Made by a program: the position numbers and the translations under genes. From NCBI GenBank assembly GCA_900168235.1, contig FUZG01000003.1:332605-396604 (forward strand): a stretch of 64,000 nt of DNA, read 5' to 3'. Positions 45,094-53,835 of the stretch are shown piece after piece (the first letter of the stretch is position 1; each line of letters begins with the position of its first letter). The stretch comes from Lachnospiraceae bacterium (GTDB taxonomy: Bacteria > Bacillota > Clostridia > Lachnospirales > Lachnospiraceae). Below the pieces are notes generated by a model that ran no database searches, was not told the origin of the DNA, and saw only the letters and a list, made by a program, of their open reading frames with translations.

Positions 45094-46053
45094 TCAATCC
45101 CCAATACTCACTTTTTCAAAAACCCTGAGTTTAGCACTCTTGGATCTTGAATTTTCTTCTAATTCTTCCTCAGACGGAAGTATCGGCTTTCTTGTAACCA
45201 CATGACCCTTGGACTTCTTTCCACATACACAGACCGGAAATTCCGGCGGGCATACACACGGATTTTCGTTCCGCTTAAAGTTGACCTTTACGATCCTGTC
45301 TTCCAACGAGTGGAATGTGATTATCGCAAGACGTCCCTCCGGTGCCAGCAGATCGATCATTGTATCCAGTGTTCCTTCAAGAACATCAAGTTCATGATTG
45401 ACCTCTATGCGGATTGCCTGAAATGTCCTTTTTGCCGGATGACCGCCTGTTTTTCTGATCTTCATGGGTATCGCACCCTTGATGATCTCTGACAACTCCA
45501 GGGTTGTGCGGATTTCCTTTTTTGCACGCTCTATACAGATATGTTTTGCGATATTCTTAGCAAATTTATCTTCTCCGTAATCACGTATCAGACGGAAAAG
45601 TTCCTGCTCTGAGTATCCATTTACAATATCATACGCGCTTAAAGGACTTCTCTGATCCATCCTCATATCAAGAGGAGCATCTTCCATATATGAAAAGCCT
45701 CTCTCCGCTGTATCAAGCTGATAGGACGAAACGCCAAGATCCAGCATGATACCGTCAACCTGCTCTATTCCAAGTTCCTGAAGAACTCCCTTTACATTGC
45801 TGTAATTACTTCGAACAATCGTAACCCTGTCACTGTAGGGTTCAAGCCGTTTTGTTGCAGCCTGTATCGCTGCTTCATCCTGATCCAGTCCTATAAGCCG
45901 TCCTCCGGCAGCCGGATCAAGTTTTGATGCGATGAGTGATGAGTGTCCCGCTCCGCCGAGTGTACCATCTACGTATATTCCACCCGGTTTTACATTAAGA
46001 CCGCCGACAGTCTCCTCAAGGAGAACTGATTTATGTCGAAATTCATGTTCCAA
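45094..46053 (-). CDS. rsmH: 16S rRNA (cytosine(1402)-N(4))-methyltransferase
   Basis: 319 residues. SAM-dependent methylation of C1402 in the ribosomal P site. [20 protein letters not shown] binds [22 protein letters not shown] and [14 protein letters not shown] are family motifs. The start is TTG 46053 behind a perfect GGAGG. It directly follows mraZ. Confidence 0.97.
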   Translation of the reverse strand: MEHEFRHKSVLLEETVGGLNVKPGGIYVDGTLGGAGHSSLIASKLDPAAGGRLIGLDQDEAAIQAATKRLEPYSDRVTIVRSNYSNVKGVLQELGIEQVDGIMLDLGVSSYQLDTAERGFSYMEDAPLDMRMDQRSPLSAYDIVNGYSEQELFRLIRDYGEDKFAKNIAKHICIERAKKEIRTTLELSEIIKGAIPMKIRKTGGHPAKRTFQAIRIEVNHELDVLEGTLDTMIDLLAPEGRLAIITFHSLEDRIVKVNFKRNENPCVCPPEFPVCVCGKKSKGHVVTRKPILPSEEELEENSRSKSAKLRVFEKVSIGD

Positions 46054-46081
46054 TTATTATTTCCTCCAGGAACTATTTTTC

Positions 46082-46510
46082 TCAGAAACTAAATCCCATG
46101 TCTCCGAGAGATTCTGCTATCTCTTCGATATTATCCGGCTCTTCTGCTGCCCATCTCTCTGCATCCCAGATTTCTACTCTGTTTCCTGCACCGACGAGAA
46201 CTGCATCTTTTTTCAGACCGGCATATTCACGAAGTTTTAGCGGAAGCAAAATTCTTCCTTGTTTATCATATTCTTCCTCAGCTGCTCCCGCAAGAAAGAA
46301 ATGAATGATTTTTCTGGATTCTCGCTTAAATTGAGGAAGTTCTTTTAATTTCTCCTCAATCTCACTCCAGGCTACAGGGTCATAAGCGTACAGACAACCA
46401 TCTAAACCTTTGGACACAACAAATTTCTCACCAAGCCCTTCTCTAAACTTAGCGGGAATTATCAGTCTGCCCTTGGCATCGATTGTATGGCTGTACTCCC
46501 CCATGAACAT
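46082..46510 (-). CDS. mraZ: Transcriptional regulator MraZ
   Basis: About 142 residues from ATG 46510 (ATG 46504 also possible; an open extension reaches 46540). Two SpoVT/AbrB-like halves: GEYSHTIDAKGRLIIPAKFR and EEYDKQGRILLPLKLREYAG. MraZ rings bind repeats in their own promoter and repress the dcw operon. Three matching boxes lie directly upstream. First gene of the division cluster. Confidence 0.95.
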   Translation of the reverse strand: MFMGEYSHTIDAKGRLIIPAKFREGLGEKFVVSKGLDGCLYAYDPVAWSEIEEKLKELPQFKRESRKIIHFFLAGAAEEEYDKQGRILLPLKLREYAGLKKDAVLVGAGNRVEIWDAERWAAEEPDNIEEIAESLGDMGFSF

Positions 46511-46554
46511 AAAATCGACCGTGCCTTTCGGGTTCACCAATTTTTATTGGTTCA

Positions 46555-46626
46555 CCACATTTCACCACTTTGTGACACTTTCTACCACCACATCCCAATT
46601 TTAGCTCAATTATCATGCAACCGCAA
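46555..46626 (-). promoter_or_regulatory. mraZ promoter with three MraZ-box repeats
   Basis: TTGCGG (46621-46626), 17 bp, TAAAAT (46598-46603) on the minus strand. Downstream, at exact 10-bp period, are AAAGTGT (46575-46581), AAAGTGG (46565-46571) and AATGTGG (46555-46561). This is the AAAGTG[T/G]-N3 array known for MraZ in Mollicutes. Confidence 0.8.
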
Positions 46627-46702
46627 GGCACTTTTGTACCTCATGACACATAAAAAAAGACCAATTCACGCGCTTTTTTGCCGATTTTCATTCATATGGT
46701 AT

Positions 46703-46740
46703 TAAAAAACGGATGGCACCACAACATATGGTGTCATCCG
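46703..46740 (-). terminator. lgt terminator
   Basis: Stem GGATGGCACCA / TGGTGTCATCC (46711-46740, G-U tolerant) followed on the minus strand by TTTTTTAAT. Confidence 0.85.
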
Positions 46741-46771
46741 CCTATTCTTTGCGAATGTATTAATTTTTATA

Positions 46772-47623
46772 CTAAATATTCTTAACCAGACGGTGCCGAA
46801 GCATGATCGCTCCGCTCACAATCATGCAGACGGCCGCAACGATCTGGCTGATAGGAAGACCTACAACAGGCGCGATCAACTGATCCGTCCTGATTCCTTC
46901 GATCCAAAATCTGCCCATTCCATAGAAGAAAAGATACAGACAAAAAATTTCACCTTTGAATTTCTTTTTCTTCCTATATAGAAAGAGGCATACGAACAAA
47001 ATTATGTTCCACACCGATTCATAAAGAAATGTGGGATGAACCTGTATATATGTCATTCCTTCCGTGATATGCTCTGCTATTCCCTGGGAAATGTCAGATT
47101 CACGGACCGCAGAGATAGGAAGCCTCATTGCAAAAAGTCCATCAGACCATCCGCCAAAAACTTCTCGATTGAAGAAATTTCCCCATCGTCCCATCGCCTG
47201 TCCAAGTGGAAATACCAATGCCACACTGTCCGACAGTTCAAGAAAACTCTTCTTTTTTATCCTGCAATATACAAACGCCGTAAGGAAACCTGCTATGATA
47301 CCACCATAAATGCCAAGACCGCCCTGTCTCAGATTAAAAATACTGAGGAGATCGTTTTTGTAATAATCCCACTGGAATATCACGTAATACGCACGTGCAC
47401 CGATGATTCCAAAGACTATTCCATACAAAGCTGCGTCCCAGATTATTTCCTCATCGAGCCCTCTGCTCTTCCTATCATATCCTGCGATCAGGACGCAGAG
47501 AAGCATTCCAAGCCCGATCACGCAGCCATAAAGCGCTACTGAAAATCCAAAAACCGAAAAACTTTTAGGTACGTCTTTCAGATATAAATGGAGATTCGGA
47601 AATTCAATATCTGTTACATTCAT
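46772..47623 (-). CDS. lgt: Prolipoprotein diacylglyceryl transferase
   Basis: 283 residues, seven TM segments. Transfers diacylglycerol from phosphatidylglycerol to the lipobox Cys. Signature GRWGNFFNREVFGG at about 150; HPTFLYESVWNIILF and GRFWIEGIRTDQL later. It follows ychF by 12 bp. It would act on the lipoproteins coded elsewhere in this window. Confidence 0.95.
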   Translation of the reverse strand: MNVTDIEFPNLHLYLKDVPKSFSVFGFSVALYGCVIGLGMLLCVLIAGYDRKSRGLDEEIIWDAALYGIVFGIIGARAYYVIFQWDYYKNDLLSIFNLRQGGLGIYGGIIAGFLTAFVYCRIKKKSFLELSDSVALVFPLGQAMGRWGNFFNREVFGGWSDGLFAMRLPISAVRESDISQGIAEHITEGMTYIQVHPTFLYESVWNIILFVCLFLYRKKKKFKGEIFCLYLFFYGMGRFWIEGIRTDQLIAPVVGLPISQIVAAVCMIVSGAIMLRHRLVKNI

Positions 47624-47635
47624 AATCCACTTGAT

Positions 47636-48733
47636 TTATACATTGAAACGGAAAACGATAACATCTCCGTCCTGAACAACGTATTCCTTTCCTTCCATAC
47701 GAACGAGACCCTTTTCACGAGCTGCCGACAGAGAACCTTCACGAATGAGATCTTCCCAATTAATTACCTCTGCCTTAATGAAACCTCTCTCAAAATCAGT
47801 GTGGATCTTACCTGCTGCCTGCGGAGCCTTTGTACCGATCTTGATAGTCCATGCACGAGTCTCATCCTCTCCGGATGTAAGGAAACTCATAAGTCCAAGT
47901 GTTCTGTAGCTTGCAGCGATAAGTTTATCAAGACCCGACTCAGAAAGTCCCAGACTCTCAAGGAACTCTGCTTTCTCATCTTCATCAAGTTCAGAAATCT
48001 CAGCCTCGATCTGCGCGCTGATCACAAATACTTCGCTGCCTGTCTTTGAAGCGAGTTCTCTAACCGCTGCCACATACTGATTTGACGCACCGTCATCAGC
48101 AAGGTCATCATCCTTTACGTTAGCAGCATAGATAACCGGCTTCCAAGTGAGAAGATCATAGCCATTCATAAGAGCCATCTCATCTTCATCATCGATTTCC
48201 ATTTCTCGAGCCATCTTGCCGCCTTCGAGGACTTCCTTGATCTTCTTAAGGAATTCAAGCTCTTTAGCAGCAGTCTTGTCCATTCTTGCAGTCTTTGTGA
48301 CTTTTGCGATCCTTCTCTCAAGAACTTCGAGATCCGCAAATACAAGCTCGAGATTGATGGTCTCGATATCTCTTGCAGGATCAACGCTTCCGTCAACGTG
48401 AACTACGTTTGTATCTTCAAAACATCTAACAACATGTACGATCGCATCTGTCTCACGGATGTTTGCCAGGAACTGGTTTCCGAGTCCTTCACCCTTTGAT
48501 GCACCCTTTACGAGTCCTGCGATATCAACGAATTCTATAGTAGCAGGGGTTACCTTCTTTGAATTGTAGAGATCACCAAGAGCCTTCAATCTCTTATCGG
48601 GAACTGCTACGACACCAACGTTAGGATCAATTGTCGCAAACGGATAGTTCGCAGCGAGCGCTCCTGCATTTGTAAGTGAATTAAAAAGTGTTGACTTACC
48701 TACGTTTGGTAAACCTACAATGCCTAGTTTCAT
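47636..48733 (-). CDS. ychF: Redox-regulated ATPase YchF (Obg family)
   Basis: 365 residues. [20 protein letters not shown] is the P-loop, and [20 protein letters not shown] the switch II region; a coiled-coil insert and a TGS-like C-terminal domain ([20 protein letters not shown]) follow. YchF binds ATP in preference to GTP and contacts the ribosome. GGAG precedes ATG 48733. Confidence 0.97.
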   Translation of the reverse strand: MKLGIVGLPNVGKSTLFNSLTNAGALAANYPFATIDPNVGVVAVPDKRLKALGDLYNSKKVTPATIEFVDIAGLVKGASKGEGLGNQFLANIRETDAIVHVVRCFEDTNVVHVDGSVDPARDIETINLELVFADLEVLERRIAKVTKTARMDKTAAKELEFLKKIKEVLEGGKMAREMEIDDEDEMALMNGYDLLTWKPVIYAANVKDDDLADDGASNQYVAAVRELASKTGSEVFVISAQIEAEISELDEDEKAEFLESLGLSESGLDKLIAASYRTLGLMSFLTSGEDETRAWTIKIGTKAPQAAGKIHTDFERGFIKAEVINWEDLIREGSLSAAREKGLVRMEGKEYVVQDGDVIVFRFNV

Positions 48734-48966
48734 TTCTCTCTATTACTCCTTAAAATTTCCTTTATTTTATGGGCTTTTCGCGACATACTGTTTCGACCGA
48801 GTGCCACGGTAGGTCACATCGGACACCATAATATATCATACTACATATAATCAGTAACACAATGGTGCATAAATCCTAAAACAGCAGTTAATATCTTACC
48901 ATGCAAAAGCAGATTTGTAAAAATGAGATCATCCTCAAACTCATTTACAAGCTCAAAAGCATTATT

Positions 48967-49695
48967 CTATATTTCCACCAAGTTACTAATTACTTTTTCT
49001 CTATCTGAGCCAGACATATACATGTGCAAAGTCTCCGTCGTAAATACTGCCTTATATCTAAACAAAAACAAATCCAACATATCTACAAATTCTCTTTCCA
49101 GTTCCCAATCAATATTAAAGATATTCTCACGTTCTAATACGTATTCCATTAAAGAATAGTGCTTTACCTTATGATGATCGCGGCAGTATTTATAGAAAAT
49201 TCTAGTATATTTCACCAAACTCTCTTCTGAAATGTATGGAAGCATATCATGGAATATTCCATACTTTACCTCTTTATATGATTTATACCCATTCTCACCT
49301 CGCGGGCTTATCCCAGTTCCGCCAAAAAGAAATGGTGCATCAGACGATATCGTCAATTGGAATGCCCACTGTTTAATCATTTCCAGATAGTGGTATGCAA
49401 GTATATATCCAACTTTTTCTTCTTCCAAAGCCATAATCGTCCATAAAAAGTCCAAATACTGGTGCAGTAATCGACTTTCCACACTATCAAAGTCCAAGTA
49501 TAGTTGTTTTGCACGGCAATAATACATACATCCGTGCACACCTTCAAAGCCCTCTTTCCCTCTATTTTCCAGAAAAGCCTTAGTGGTTCTATCCACTATT
49601 ACAAAATCATTTAGCCTATATCTCCCAACAAGCCCATCCAAAAAGTTAGCTACATCCTTCTCATTTTTCAAAAAATCATCAATGATCTCCTTCAT
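48967..49695 (-). CDS. Hypothetical protein, possibly with a read-through extension
   Basis: 242 residues from ATG 49695 (a GTG at 49701 is open). No family recognised. Mostly helical, rich in Tyr, Phe and charged residues (HQYLDFLWTIMALEEEKVGY), no signal peptide. After the TAG at 48967-48969 the same frame continues for 41 codons to another TAG at 48841-48843. It has no partner genes; to the left is the 233-bp ychF upstream region. Confidence 0.6.
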   Translation of the reverse strand: MKEIIDDFLKNEKDVANFLDGLVGRYRLNDFVIVDRTTKAFLENRGKEGFEGVHGCMYYCRAKQLYLDFDSVESRLLHQYLDFLWTIMALEEEKVGYILAYHYLEMIKQWAFQLTISSDAPFLFGGTGISPRGENGYKSYKEVKYGIFHDMLPYISEESLVKYTRIFYKYCRDHHKVKHYSLMEYVLERENIFNIDWELEREFVDMLDLFLFRYKAVFTTETLHMYMSGSDREKVISNLVEI

Positions 49696-49813
49696 GATCA
49701 CCTCACATCTACAGCAGGGGGGCTACTGTAATATCTACATCCATGCAATCAACACTTGTCTTGTAATACTATCTCATTTTTCCTAGTAGGCTCTATCTTT
49801 GTGCTCGAAAAGC

Positions 49814-49988
49814 TCACCTACCTTCTAAATTTCCCTTCATCTTCTCATTTGCCACTTTATATGCTATCAGCCGAAGAACATAATCCGGCATAACCCTACG
49901 TCCAAGCTCCCACTCCTGCATCGTCCTATAAAGGATACCCAGCCAGTGATTATTCCGCGCGATCAGAGCATGGTGTTCCTTGTTTAGA
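49814..49988 (-). pseudogene. 3' fragment of a small helix-turn-helix (XRE-like) gene
   Basis: A frame of about 57 codons with no start reads ...LYRTMQEWELGRRVMPDYVL then RLIAYKVANEK, the usual C-terminal half of small HTH proteins in these bacteria. The N-terminal half is missing and IS21 debris begins immediately upstream, so the gene was cut there. Family call by motif only. Confidence 0.6.
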
Positions 49989-50017
49989 TACTACTGACCG
50001 CGGTTCAGATCATGCCG

Positions 50018-50666
50018 TTATGCACGTGAAAATATCTGTCGCATGTTTACGTCACCAGTTTCGACCCATGTACTGTTATGAGCAAACCGCTCTACAATTG
50101 ATTCTGCATAAGTTCCTCCACCGAGGCGTTTTACCCAGTCTTCTTGTCGATACAGAGTGCAGAATACGGTGGAAGCAGAGTCAAAACGACGTTCTGAGAG
50201 CTCAAATATAAACTCTATGTCATCTTTTGATAGATCCTGTATGAGCCATTCATCCAGGATAAGAACCTTAAAAGATACATATTTGTTCAGCACCTTGGTT
50301 TTACCACCGGGAAGTACCGATTTATCTGCATACTCCGTCAGAAGTTCAGGGTTCCACATACGAGTACTTGCTGTAAGGAAGCGTCCCAACAAAGAGATAC
50401 ACAGTAATGATCTCTCCTGTGGAGATATCAACGTAATGCATTGTTTTACCGGACCAATCTACCTCGGCTTTTTCACCAGGCTTATGTTCTATATGATTCG
50501 TGAGCTTGTTAGCTATTGTGTAATCATTGTACCCTTCGTTGAACTTGGTTTTGCCCATTGGAATCTCGCCATCCCTCTGACAGCGATCCACATACTCCTC
50601 ATGTAATATGACAAGTATATTTGTAACTCCGTTATAGTAAAATCCCCAGCTGATAAAATATAGCAA
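50018..50666 (-). mobile_element. Remnant of an IS21-family insertion sequence (istA and istB fragments)
   Basis: An istA piece (50346-50666) reads CQRDGEIPMGKTKFNEGYND and GEKAEVDWSGKTMHYVD, an internal slice of the IS21 transposase. An istB piece (50018-50431, another frame) reads VLILDEWLIQDLSKDDIEFI and GGGTYAESIVERFAHN, the C-terminal half of the helper ATPase, without Walker A. The join at about 50360 shows an internal deletion taking the end of istA and the start of istB. Not functional. Confidence 0.85.
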
Positions 50667-50922
50667 ACAACAAATAATTACAGCAATTATCCATCGTGAA
50701 CGCTTTTTTCATCTCATGTTCTTTGTTAATGAATATGCATAAAAATATAATCATTAAGACCTGACATACTGAAGCCACTGTATCAAGTATCTCAGTAATG
50801 GACTCTGTCCTTAATATGTCATTGGGTGCGGGAACTAAAAACCACATAAAATTGGGTATCATTATGATCAGAAACAGAACCGCTCCCCAAATATCAAACC
50901 CCACCTTATATTTCTTGAACAC
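50632..50922 (-). pseudogene. Truncated small membrane protein
   Basis: 96 codons with three hydrophobic segments (GAVLFLIIMIPNFMWFLVP; ASVCQVLMIIFLCIFI; YLLFAIFYQLG). The frame runs straight into the istA remnant and stops within it, so the C-terminal part is lost. Start ATG 50922 behind AAAGGTG. No family with known function recognised. Confidence 0.6.
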
Positions 50923-50945
50923 CTTTCAAACTCCCGATTTATTGA

Positions 50946-50981
50946 TCCCATCAAGTCTCTTTCACAAAGAACCTATTCATC
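50946..50981 (-). repeat. 36-bp intergenic repeat MNRFFVKE, copy 1
   Basis: Matches 52175-52210 at 32 of 36 positions. On the minus strand it can read MNRFFVKET and stop, ending TGATGGGA. It also holds the TAG of the gene at 50973. Confidence 0.75.
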
Positions 50982-51317
50982 CAGTCTTCCTTTTTCAGGA
51001 TAAGTCCATTCAAGACAATCAATTACCTCAAAATCACTCCCAAGTTCTTGCCTCACCATCTTAAGAAGCCGTTGTCCTTCATTATAAATCTGCAGCCACT
51101 CTTCTTTCGCCAGTGGTGATGGAGCTGCCGGATTATTCCAATCAAGTATATTCAAAATACTATTGTCAAAAGCCTTCAGATCTTTTATCAGATCGGAAGA
51201 TAGATTCAATGACTCGTATCTGATAGGGCTTTCAAACTCTTCATAGGAACTCTCACTTTCTGGCCAGAGACTTGTCGAATAATAATCCGGCATAAAACGA
51301 ATACTATATTTAGACAT
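50973..51317 (-). CDS. Hypothetical protein (114 aa)
   Basis: From ATG 51317. Opens MSKYSIRFMPDYYSTSLWPE, acidic, Trp/Tyr-rich, with LDWNNPAAPSPLAKEEWLQI and a C-terminal helix (YNEGQRLLKMVRQELG). No family recognised; the pattern suggests a soluble two-layer protein. The upstream spacer is the 24-bp repeat shared with the gene at 55735, and the stop codon lies in the 36-bp repeat. No good RBS. Possibly a cassette gene. Confidence 0.6.
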   Translation of the reverse strand: MSKYSIRFMPDYYSTSLWPESESSYEEFESPIRYESLNLSSDLIKDLKAFDNSILNILDWNNPAAPSPLAKEEWLQIYNEGQRLLKMVRQELGSDFEVIDCLEWTYPEKGRLDE

Positions 51318-51338
51318 ACGATTTACCAAATACACTCA
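51315..51338 (-). repeat. 24-bp stop-to-start spacer repeat, copy 1
   Basis: Runs exactly from the TGA of the kptA remnant to the ATG of the gene at 51317. Identical at 21 of 24 positions to 55733-55756. Core CAAATACACTCA on the plus strand. Confidence 0.75.
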
Positions 51339-51407
51339 TACAGGCTTTGTTTCCGGCTTATGGCGAAGTATCAAAGATATAAATTTGCTTGTATTTTTAT
51401 CTGACAT
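51336..51407 (-). pseudogene. 5' fragment of an RNA 2'-phosphotransferase gene (kptA)
   Basis: 23 codons from ATG 51407: SDKNTSKFISLILRHKPET, the diagnostic N-terminus of KptA/Tpt1, then KPV and TGA. The rest of the ~180-residue enzyme is missing; the break lies at the 24-bp spacer repeat. The ATG overlaps the end of the AlkZ-related gene, so this was once the next gene of that operon. Confidence 0.75.
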
Positions 51408-52167
51408 TTTTTGTATTCTTCCGTTCCCCCGGCTTCACTCCGATAATATTTCTAATCTGTTTATCAGTTGCAATAGGATAAGTATCCATGATGTGCTTCG
51501 TAATTCGCTTAGCAGACTCTTCCGGATCTTCCTTATAGGCTGATGTCACATAGTCATACCCCCACAAATGTTCCGGTGTGGCATAGACTGCTATCGGCCA
51601 TCCGTAACTCTCACCTTTTTTGTTCTTCCGCTGACGAAAATCCCTGACACACAGGTGCATCTCCATCTGAAGCGAAGTTATGATACCATCAAAGCCTTTC
51701 TCGCCGCCCTTTCCAAAACCTGCATTTTTCTTCAGTTCATTTGAAAAGTATTCCTCATCCATTAGCTCCTCGGAATACAGATCCATTATCTTCTTCTGCC
51801 TGAAAGAAGCCTTTCCATCTTCCCAGAGAGCATCAAAATCATATCCATCCCTACGGAAATTCACAAAATACGGCAACCATTTCTTAGAAATGAACCCGGC
51901 TTTTTTATCAAAAAACTTACCGTATGCGATTTTGCCCTCTCTTGCAATAATCTCACGCCACTCCCAGGGATCCACTTTAACATCTCCCGACCACCAAAAC
52001 TCAGGAACTGTACGTTCTTCCAAAGAAAACCCGGGAATATCATTCTTGAATAATGGCAGGAATCCGATCTTATCTATATATTCACTTGCTTCTTCCACGG
52101 TATGAAGGCACTCCGGATCATCCCAAGATACGCCATACATGATCCATGTTCCGCTTTCATTCGGCAT
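51397..52167 (-). CDS. AlkZ-related winged-helix protein
   Basis: 256 residues, soluble. Opens with MYGVSWDDPECLHTVEEASE, then IDKIGFLPLFKNDIPGFSLE and WWSGDVKVDPWEWREIIARE, a pattern I associate with proteins named AlkZ-related. AlkZ is a DNA glycosylase of interstrand cross-links; activity here is not shown. A basic tail ends the protein. GGGAGAG precedes ATG 52167. The 36-bp repeat copy 2 lies just upstream. Confidence 0.7.
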   Translation of the reverse strand: MPNESGTWIMYGVSWDDPECLHTVEEASEYIDKIGFLPLFKNDIPGFSLEERTVPEFWWSGDVKVDPWEWREIIAREGKIAYGKFFDKKAGFISKKWLPYFVNFRRDGYDFDALWEDGKASFRQKKIMDLYSEELMDEEYFSNELKKNAGFGKGGEKGFDGIITSLQMEMHLCVRDFRQRKNKKGESYGWPIAVYATPEHLWGYDYVTSAYKEDPEESAKRITKHIMDTYPIATDKQIRNIIGVKPGERKNTKNVR

Positions 52168-52174
52168 TTTTCTC

Positions 52175-52210
52175 TCCCATCAAAGCTCCTTCACAAAGAA
52201 CCTGTTCATC
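52175..52210 (-). repeat. 36-bp intergenic repeat MNRFFVKE, copy 2
   Basis: On the minus strand reads MNRFFVKEL, then TGATGGGA. In frame upstream is KEVVHST. Copy 1 is at 50946-50981. Confidence 0.75.
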
Positions 52211-52243
52211 GTACTATGAACAACTTCCTTCTATTCACGTCCC

Positions 52244-52441
52244 TCACTTATAGTCTTCTGATACCTCAAAAAACGATCTGTGCCCTTGGATGTAATCTGT
52301 GTATGCAGTCTTAGCATCTTTCCCATGGAAAACTTTACAAAGCCCACACATATCGCAGTCTGCAATGCAGGGAAATCTCTCTTTTATGTATGCTCTTCGT
52401 TCTTCAACTGTAGAATCATTTATCTCCGGTGCACTTAGCAT
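52244..52441 (-). CDS. Small Cys-rich protein (65 aa)
   Basis: MLSAPEINDSTVEERRAYIK, then a CIADCDMCGLCKVF cluster of four Cys that could bind a metal, then KDAKTAYTDYIQGHRSFFEV. GAGAGG precedes ATG 52441. No family recognised with confidence. It is 79 bp downstream of the DUF4143 ATPase and may share its transcript. Confidence 0.6.
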   Translation of the reverse strand: MLSAPEINDSTVEERRAYIKERFPCIADCDMCGLCKVFHGKDAKTAYTDYIQGHRSFFEVSEDYK

Positions 52442-52520
52442 AAAAAAATCCTCTCAATAAATCTTCCTATCCTGGCGATACTTTTCCATGTACTCCATAT
52501 TTATCTCACGAATTTCTTTC

Positions 52521-53816
52521 TTATTTCAAAATTTCTTCATCCAACAAAAACTGCTCAATTCCAATATAAGTTATACCGTTATCATCTTGCCATGGTTTCA
52601 AATAATCTCTTACAACAACTATTTTGCTAAATGAGTCAGGTATACGTTTAAGCGATGCAATTTCCTGTTCCTTTTTGTCAGGATCAGCTATACTCAGTGC
52701 CGATTGAATATAGAATCTTTTATTTCCTCTATTAACAACAAAATCAACCTCAAGCTGTTTTCTAATTTTCTTACCATTTGAATCTTTTGTATTATATTCA
52801 ACCACCCCTACATCTACATTTAAGCCTCTTCGAATCAAATCATTATATAGAATATTTTCCATGATATGAGTTTCTTCCAGCTGTCTAAACTCTAGCCTAG
52901 CGTTCCGAAGTCCCATATCGCAATAGTAGTACTTCGCTGGTGTTCCTATATACTTTCGTCCTTTAACATCATATCTAGCAACTTTTTTTATCAGAAATGC
53001 ATCCTCAAAATATCCAATATATTTATCTATTGTTTCTGCCCCAATTGAAATTTGTCTTTCGCTTTTAAATGTGTTTGCTAACTTACTAGGATTAGTCAAT
53101 GAGCCAATCGAGGATGCTAATACATCTAACAAAATATCGAGCACCTCAGTTTTATTGTTTATTTTATTTCGCTCAATAACATCTCTAATATAGGTTCTTT
53201 CAAATAAATCTTTAAGATACTTTCCTTTTTCCTCATGCGAACTTAGTTTTGATAAATAAGGCATACCTCCATATGTATAATAATCTTGCCATGCTCCTCT
53301 TTTATCACCTTCATAGACCTCATAAAATTCAGCGAACGATAAAGGATATACTCTTATTTCATCGCCTCTATCTCTAAATTGAGTTAAAACATCTGAAGAA
53401 AGCATCTTTGAATTACTTCCAGTCACATAAACATCTACATTTGCAATCTTCATAAGCCCCATAATCACATCTACAAATGTAATCTTCGCCTCAGGATCAT
53501 CTACATACGGGTTCCTAATTTCAGAAACAAACTGGATTTCGTCAATAAAAACGTAATATCTATTTTTATCATCAACAATCTTTTCTCTAATGTATTTATC
53601 TAATTCAATAGGATTACGATATTTTACATATTCTAAAGTATCCAACGTAAGCGTAATAATATTGCCTTCTTTTACGCCTTCAGACAATAAATAGTCTTTA
53701 TAAAGTTGAAATAATAATATCGACTTACCACTTCGTCTCAGTCCTGTAATTATTTTTACCCGGCCATTATCTCTTTTATTAATTAATTGATCTAAATACT
53801 GCTTTCTTGCAAACAT
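52521..53816 (-). CDS. AAA ATPase with DUF4143 domain (copy 1)
   Basis: 431 residues. N-terminal P-loop ATPase: Walker A GLRRSGKS (about 25-32), Walker B YYVFIDEIQF, sensor VTGSNSKML. Then RVYPLSFAEFYEVYEGDK and YTYGGMP, typical of the AAA_14/DUF4143 group, and a C-terminal nuclease-like fold (QLEVDFVVNRGNKRFYIQSA) in which the usual Lys after Asp/Glu is not obvious. The family is widespread in anaerobes; function unknown. The gene sits behind an unusual four-palindrome promoter array. GAGG lies 6 bp before ATG 53816. Confidence 0.85.
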   Translation of the reverse strand: MFARKQYLDQLINKRDNGRVKIITGLRRSGKSILLFQLYKDYLLSEGVKEGNIITLTLDTLEYVKYRNPIELDKYIREKIVDDKNRYYVFIDEIQFVSEIRNPYVDDPEAKITFVDVIMGLMKIANVDVYVTGSNSKMLSSDVLTQFRDRGDEIRVYPLSFAEFYEVYEGDKRGAWQDYYTYGGMPYLSKLSSHEEKGKYLKDLFERTYIRDVIERNKINNKTEVLDILLDVLASSIGSLTNPSKLANTFKSERQISIGAETIDKYIGYFEDAFLIKKVARYDVKGRKYIGTPAKYYYCDMGLRNARLEFRQLEETHIMENILYNDLIRRGLNVDVGVVEYNTKDSNGKKIRKQLEVDFVVNRGNKRFYIQSALSIADPDKKEQEIASLKRIPDSFSKIVVVRDYLKPWQDDNGITYIGIEQFLLDEEILK

Positions 53817-53835
53817 TTTAACCTCACGATATTTT

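Noticed and set aside
52442..52520. Small gene reading EYMEKYRQDRKIY between the ATPase and the Cys-rich protein.
   Set aside because: Too short, no RBS before its ATG, and no recognisable family.
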